Shown here: positions 9,321-13,504 of the stretch, piece by piece
Layout of the letters: every line of letters starts with the position of its first letter
How positions within the stretch are numbered: position 1 is the stretch's first letter
Origin: Clarireedia homoeocarpa
Lineage: Eukaryota; Ascomycota; Leotiomycetes; Helotiales; Rutstroemiaceae
Length of the DNA: 13,504 bases
NCBI GenBank assembly: GCA_001465935.1
Contig: LNKV01000134.1
Coordinates: 41,109-54,612 of the forward strand
Direction of reading: 5' to 3'
Position numbers and translations under genes: made by a program
The notes under the pieces: model-generated
What the model was told of the DNA's origin: nothing
Databases searched by the model: none
Seen by the model: only the letters and a program-made list of their open reading frames with translations

Positions 9321-9429
9321 AAAGAACTACTTAGTACTATAATATAAAGTATAATATAGAACTAATACTAAAAAAGAAAAATAAAGTTTACTTCTTTAGA
9401 TAAAATATTAATACGAAAAGACTAAGTAA

Positions 9430-9610
9430 TAAACTGGATTATAAGAAACTAGGATTTTTTAAAATTGTCGAAATAATTAGACTAGTTAACTATTACCTTG
9501 AGCTACTAAAAATAATAAATATATACTCGGTATTTTATATTTTATTTCTAGAACTAGTATTACTAAGAGCACTAAATATATTATATACTGAAATTGAACT
9601 AGTAAATCTA
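9430..9610 (+). pseudogene. Integrase C-terminal (GPY/F-like) region
   Basis: The same frame continues LGFFKIVEIIRLVNYYLELLKI, then IYSVFYILFLELVLL. This corresponds to the C-terminal DNA-binding module of Ty3 integrases, where a P-F-K-I-x-E start and a H-P-V-F-H-x-S-L-L end are usual; here Pro, His and Ser have become Phe, Tyr and Phe/Leu by C-to-T changes. It connects the catalytic core to the chromodomain. Confidence 0.8.
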
Positions 9611-9616
9611 AATACT

Positions 9617-9781
9617 GAATATAAAGTCGAAGAAATACTAGATTAGAAATATATTAGAAGAAGCTTATACTATTTAATTAAATAGAAAAGATATTTATAT
9701 TTAGAAAATATATAGGAACTAATTAAGAACTTAAATTACTTATAGTATTTAGAGAGATTCTATCAACGAAATCTTTGTTAG
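9617..9781 (+). pseudogene. Degenerate chromodomain at integrase C-terminus
   Basis: The frame reads EYKVEEILD, a stop in place of the usual basic or aromatic residue, KYIRRSLYYLIK, a stop at a Trp site, KRYLYLENI, another Trp-site stop, ELIKNL, then YLERFYQR. This tracks a chromodomain core (Y-x-V-E-x-I-L-D ... Y-L-V-K-W-x-G-Y ... N-T-W-E-P). Chromodomains bind methylated histone H3 tails and direct chromoviruses to heterochromatin. All three Trp sites fit TGG-to-TAG. TAG at 9779-9781 may be the natural stop or another mutated codon; the frame could run a little further. Confidence 0.88.
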
Positions 9782-9837
9782 CTATCTAAATAATAAAATC
9801 CGAATCACTTATTACTAGTAAAACAAGAGAAGATTAA

Positions 9838-10380
9838 CTATCTATAATAAAAGTAGATATCCGAGAAGTTTACTTTGTTTATTCTTTTTCCAATCTTTTT
9901 TTTTCCTCGAATTCCTCTAGTATATTAATTGTATATAAATTATACTATAATATTTTCTTAGTCTTTTCCTTAAAAATCTTTTACTATCTCCTTAAGTATA
10001 TATAATATATAAAGGCTTTTTACTTTTATTAAGTAACTGCTTCTTCTTTAGCCTCAAGTCGAGCCTCTTTACAACGAATATTTTCTTACAAAGAAACGGA
10101 ATTTCTATAAATATTATAAGTAGCTTTTTCTGTACTTTTAGTATATTCACTATACTATTTGGAATCAGGAAGAATACGATATTCCAGATCTTTAGAAATA
10201 TAATATAAGTAATAAATAGATATAATTCAGCTTTTTTCCTTCAAATAAATATATATATTATAATAACTTTTTACAGATTTGAAAATTTCTTTAGATATAA
10301 TAAATAGAGGAAAAACGAAATATTATTAAAGAAACTCAAGTAAGTATTTATATTATTATAGTAAGTATCAGGACGATACT
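9838..10380 (-). pseudogene. Possible degenerate antisense coding frame between pol and 3' LTR
   Basis: Read on the minus strand from 10380 toward 9838, one frame gives lysine- and glutamate-rich text: SKEIFKSV, SKDLEYRILPDSK, YSEYTKSTEKATYNIYRN, ENIRCKEARLEAKEEAVT, then KIFKEKTKKIL and LEEFEEKKKIGKRINKV. Stops number about 14 in 181 codons, only slightly below chance at this base composition, but the best part (10036-10192) has two in about 52 and all could derive from Gln, Trp or Arg codons. It resembles a coiled-coil tail. The subregion is visibly richer in C and G than its surroundings. The complementary + frame is also open for about 63 codons, so strand is uncertain. No function assigned. 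Confidence 0.35.
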
Positions 10381-10385
10381 AGGCT

Positions 10386-10395
10386 AGAAAGAGAA
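10386..10395 (+). other. Probable polypurine tract before 3' LTR
   Basis: A run of ten purines, agaaagagaa, ends three bases before the 3' LTR, where the plus-strand primer of an LTR element is expected. Later bases up to 10398 (tag) may be RIP products. The matching primer-binding site just after the 5' LTR (from 4449) is too AT-saturated to match to a tRNA. Confidence 0.55.
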
Positions 10396-10398
10396 TAG

Positions 10399-10814
10399 TA
10401 TTATAACTCTAAGTTATATAGATATCTAAAGACCTTAGACAAGGACTTAACAGTTCTAGTATTTCTAGTATACTAGAACTACTAAGACAACTAAGACAAT
10501 AGAGAATAGATATCTAAAGACTTTAGGTAGAGACTTAATAGTCTTAGTACTTCTAGTATACTAGGATTGCTAGGATAGCTAAAACAATAGAGAATAAAGA
10601 TCTATATAAATAGATAGTTTTCTTATAGTATATAGAGCTTCGTATTTAACTCAATTAATTAATTTCAGTTACTACTTATTATCTATTATTATATCTATCG
10701 ATTCTTTATATAATCGCTAATATTAAACTTATAATAGTACTCTCTATCTCCGACCGATAGTACTCAGTCCCCTGACCACTTCCACGTGACTCAAAAGAAC
10801 AAGTATTCGTAATA
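10399..10814 (+). repeat. 3' LTR (416 bp)
   Basis: This is the partner of 4033-4448 at a constant offset of 6366 bp. It carries the same 88-bp duplication (10421-10596) and TATA-like box (10603-10610). It is preceded by a short purine tract and followed by the ctata target duplication. Its last part, about 10750-10803, keeps many C and G bases, including a cacgtg hexamer, that are T or A in the 5' LTR. That stretch is therefore closest to the ancestral LTR sequence. Confidence 0.95.
10421..10596 (+). repeat. 88-bp tandem duplication in 3' LTR
   Basis: This is the 3' LTR counterpart of 4055-4230, with units 10421-10508 and 10509-10596. Both keep the ctagtatactag core. Its presence in both LTRs shows the duplication was in the active element before insertion, because reverse transcription copies one U3 into both LTRs. 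Confidence 0.9.
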
Positions 10815-10819
10815 CTATA
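10815..10819. repeat. Target-site duplication, right copy (ctata)
   Basis: Exact copy of 4028-4032 directly after the 3' LTR. The presumed empty site joins the sequence before 4033 to that from 10820. Confidence 0.85.
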
Positions 10820-11762
10820 TTAATAACTATCTAAATAATATTAATATTTAATTTTTTTTATCTTTAAATCTTTTTTTTAAAGATTCTTTAAATAATAGAA
10901 ATATATTTATTTTAACTTTATTAATATATAATATTACTTTTTAATATCTTTTAAATTATTTATTCTATATAATCTTTAAAGATTTATTATAATAATATAT
11001 CGAATACTTCTTTAATTTTAAAATAGAGACTAGTTAAATTATTTTATATTAATTAAATAAACAAGTTTACTTTCTTATAATATTTTATAAAATATTATTA
11101 TTATTCTTGATATTTAATTTAATATTTAAGATATTATTAAAGTTAGCTAAATTATATACTAAGTAAAAGATAAATTCTCCTCGAACTTTTATTAATAATC
11201 TCTCTCTTTTATATAACTCTTAATAATTATATAATAAAACTATTTAATATTTAATTTCTCTTTATTTTAATTAGATTAAAATATAGATATTAACAATTAA
11301 AGTAACTATTAATATCAAGATAAAAATAAAAGAAAAATAATTTAAAAAGCTTTTTTAATTATATTATTAACTGATTTAATAATTATACTAATAGTTTAAA
11401 TAATTAAAATATAAGTTTAATTTTAAATATAATTAGTAACTTAAAATATTAAATATATTATATTAATAAATCAGATTAAAAAATAATTATTATAATTAAT
11501 AATTAGATATAATTTACTTAGTACTCTCTAATTATTATTATTATATTAATTATATAATTTATAACTATTTACTTTCTTATATTAATATAATATTATTTTA
11601 ACTATATTAAATTATATATTATTTAAAATTCTATATTTAACTAATAAACTCTTTAATAGAAAAAAACTTATTATTTAATTATAAAGAAAACTTTTTATAA
11701 ATCAAATTAGTTAATATAAATATAATTTTATTAATAATAATATTAAATATTTATTTATATTA
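10820..11762. other. AT-saturated DNA right of the chromovirus, no gene seen
   Basis: Long T and A runs (such as 10852-10876) and very few C or G bases. It is the continuation of the left flank across the insertion. No frame or repeat is supported. Confidence 0.6.
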
Positions 11763-12600
11763 AACTAATTAGAAGACTTAGTTCTCGAATATTATAAAGA
11801 ATTATATATTCAAGATAATATTATATCTAAGTAAATAATTAATAAAATAGCTAATTTCCTAATAGATCTAATTAAATACTAGTATATTTAAAATATATAT
11901 ATATACTTTGTTTAGCTTAAAGACCAACTTTTTAAACTCTTCTATTAATAATTCGAGCTTCTAGTTAGTATTATTAATAAGATCAATTTAAAAGATAAAT
12001 ACTAAGACTTTATTAAAAAGCTAAATAATAATTACTAAATATATTCACTTATAAATTACTTTAAAAACAAGAATTATAAAGTTAATATATAAGTACTTTA
12101 GTATCTAGATACAAATAATACTAATATTATAATAAGTAAATAAGTTTAATAAGTCTCTATTAAAATAGTAGTAACTATAATAAACTATTAAGATTGAATT
12201 ACTATTTATACTAAAAGTTAGTAGACTCTTTAAAGTTAATTTAGTATCCTTACTATTACTTTATTTATATAATTACCTTTATTTATTAATATACTATATT
12301 ACTTCTTCTCTAGTTAAAAAGCTATTTTATTAGTTAGTAACTTTACTTAAAGCTCTCTCTTCTCTACTTTTACTCGAGTTTAGACCTCTTATTATATAAT
12401 AGATAAAATCGAATATAAATCTTATAAAGATATAATAGAAGAAATAGAGAAAAAGAATAATATCCTAGTTAAAACTTAAATTAAAATTATAGTTTATATA
12501 AAGTAATTAGAAGTAAACTAAGTAAAAGATAATATCTAAATAAAAACTCCTTTCTAAGTAGTTTAAGAGATATAAGATATTTAGATTTAATTAAACTAAT
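11763..12600 (+). pseudogene. Coding-like degenerate frame, possibly a retrotransposon Gag
   Basis: A single frame (0 mod 3) reads LEDLVLEYYKELYIQDNIIS, IINKIANFLIDLIKY, LKDQLFKLFY, FELLVSIINKINLKDKY, DFIKKLNNNY, IYSLINYFKNKNYKVNI, YLDTNNTN, and later YYIIDKIEYKSYKDIIEEIEKKNNILVKT. The F-x2-F-x-L-L ... K-Y-x-D-F-I-K-K-L-N spacing is reminiscent of retroelement Gag capsid segments. Stops are at about chance density but are nearly all TAA or TAG, and no zinc knuckle could be placed. A low-confidence suggestion from composition and pattern only. Confidence 0.3.
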
Positions 12601-13504
12601 AGACGGAAATTATATAATAATATTATATAAACTAGTAAAAAATAATATCTTCTATTAAACCAAGGCTTTTATTAACTTTAGAGTAAATAACTTTATATTA
12701 ATTAATATTTTTTTTCTTTAATAACTTTATTATAATCTTAAGTCTATAATTAAATACTTGAAAATACTTTTATAAATCAAAGAATATAATAGTTAGAGTA
12801 AACTCTTAATTACTTATTATACTTTAATAAACTTTATAATCGATAATTATATCTAATTATTTACCCTCTTTTTAATTACTTACTTAAATATATATATAGT
12901 AATACTAAAATATAAATAACTTATTAAGAATCGAGTATTAGTCGACTATATTTAAAAACGTTTTATTTAGTTTAAAGACTTATTTATCTTTTAAATATAT
13001 ATAAGAACTTATAATATTAAGACTTATTTATATAGATTTAAAATAATAAATAAGATCTATCAAGTTAATATAGAATATCAAGACTAAAAATTTAACTAGA
13101 ATAATCTAGACTTAAAAATTTATTAGAAAAAACCGTTTTTTATTAGTATAATTATTATTAAAAAGTAATATATAAATAGAAAAATATTAAATTTACTTAT
13201 TATATATTTATTACTTTATTTTAAAATAACTCTATTTAATATTTTAAATAAATACTTAGTTTCTTTTATTAAAAATAAAGTTATCTTAATTATAAATAGT
13301 TTATTTTATAAGATTTAAATTAAATATTCTATTATCTATATAGAAAAAGAGTTAAAGTAAGTTAAACTTATAGTTTTTATATTTAATACTAAATTTAAGA
13401 GACTTTTAAAACCTTTCTAAATCCTTTCTTTATAATATAAACTAAATATTATAAAGATATATATAATCTCTATTATAGTAATAAACTATATTTATAAAAG
13501 AGAT
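12601..13504. other. AT-rich DNA with a short coding-like stretch
   Basis: No gene is recognised. On the + strand at 12932-13150 (frame 2 mod 3) the text includes RVLVDYI, FKDLFIF, IYIRTYNIKTYLYRFKIINKIYQVNIEYQD and NNLDLKIY, with stops only at Gln/Trp-like sites. The Y-L-x-R-F-K part faintly recalls C-terminal ends of non-LTR retrotransposon proteins, but the expected Cys-x-Cys and His motifs are not there. Confidence 0.35.

Larger units (their letters stand above)
9782..10398 (+). other. Region between pol end and 3' LTR
   Basis: About 600 bp between the chromodomain and the 3' LTR. It starts with possible residual pol C-terminus (to about 9840), then a T-rich part (9885-9905), the less degraded segment 10030-10200, and the purine tract. 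No envelope-like domain is recognised on the + strand. Confidence 0.6.
4033..10814 (+). mobile_element. Full-length RIP-degraded Ty3/gypsy chromovirus LTR retrotransposon
   Basis: Two direct 416-bp LTRs enclose a 5950-bp internal region and are flanked by a perfect 5-bp target duplication (ctata). The internal region reads in order Gag with CCHC knuckle, protease, RT, RNase H, integrase and chromodomain, the Ty3/gypsy order with a chromovirus C-terminus. Removing a 163-bp duplication in RT, the span 4486-9781 is 5133 bp, or 1711 codons in one frame, so gag and pol were probably one polyprotein with no programmed frameshift. The frame now carries stops throughout, nearly all TAA or TAG, as expected from RIP of CAA, CAG and TGG codons. 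LTR ends read TA...TA, consistent with canonical TG...CA after RIP. The element cannot encode its own mobility. Closest named lineage cannot be set without a search. Confidence 0.95.

Noticed and set aside
12932..13150. C-terminus of a non-LTR (LINE) retrotransposon
   Set aside because: Only a short YLYRFK-like string fits. The expected Cys-x-Cys and His/Cys motifs do not follow with correct spacing, and no RT motif was found upstream.
1..13504. Fungal mitochondrial DNA, suggested by the very low GC
   Set aside because: No mitochondrial gene, tRNA or intron was recognised. A chromodomain LTR retrotransposon with transition-only LTR divergence points to RIP-affected nuclear DNA.

Overview
The window is a stretch of extremely AT-rich, gene-poor DNA that looks like a nuclear 'AT-isochore' of a filamentous ascomycete (Pezizomycotina) shaped by repeat-induced point mutation (RIP). 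CpA and TpG are almost absent while TpA is everywhere. CpG survives in places. Former coding frames are riddled with TAA and TAG where Gln or Trp would be expected. Organism and process are inferred from this pattern and from the element family; no host gene is present to name the species.

The centre (4033-10814, 6782 bp) is one complete but dead Ty3/gypsy LTR retrotransposon of the chromovirus type, on the + strand. It has two 416-bp LTRs (4033-4448 and 10399-10814) that differ by about 60 transitions, with no transversions or indels seen. It is flanked by a 5-bp target duplication, ctata (4028-4032 and 10815-10819). The internal region reads as one continuous gag-pol frame: Gag with a CCHC knuckle, a spacer, aspartic protease, reverse transcriptase, RNase H, integrase and a C-terminal chromodomain. 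A 163-bp tandem duplication inside the RT shifts the frame by one. Many key residues are lost by C-to-T or G-to-A changes: knuckle Cys/His to Tyr, RT YLDD to YLDN, integrase Asp to Asn twice, and RNase H Glu to Lys. About 600 bp between pol and the 3' LTR contain a possible degenerate antisense coding frame.

The left flank (1-4032) and right flank (10815-13504) are even more AT-saturated. They hold coding-like but unrecognised + strand frames (about 301-690, 1145-2110, 2095-2285, 2876-3238, 11763-12600 and 12932-13150), probably older RIP-degraded transposons. The 2876-3238 frame ends in a purine tract (3221-3234) like the 3' end of another LTR element. The chromovirus probably inserted into pre-existing repeat debris.

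No intact host gene, tRNA, rRNA, CRISPR array or functional operon was found. The two short open frames in the window (6811-7005 + and 8107-8325 -) are, respectively, a surviving piece of the dead RT and an antisense shadow of the RNase H.
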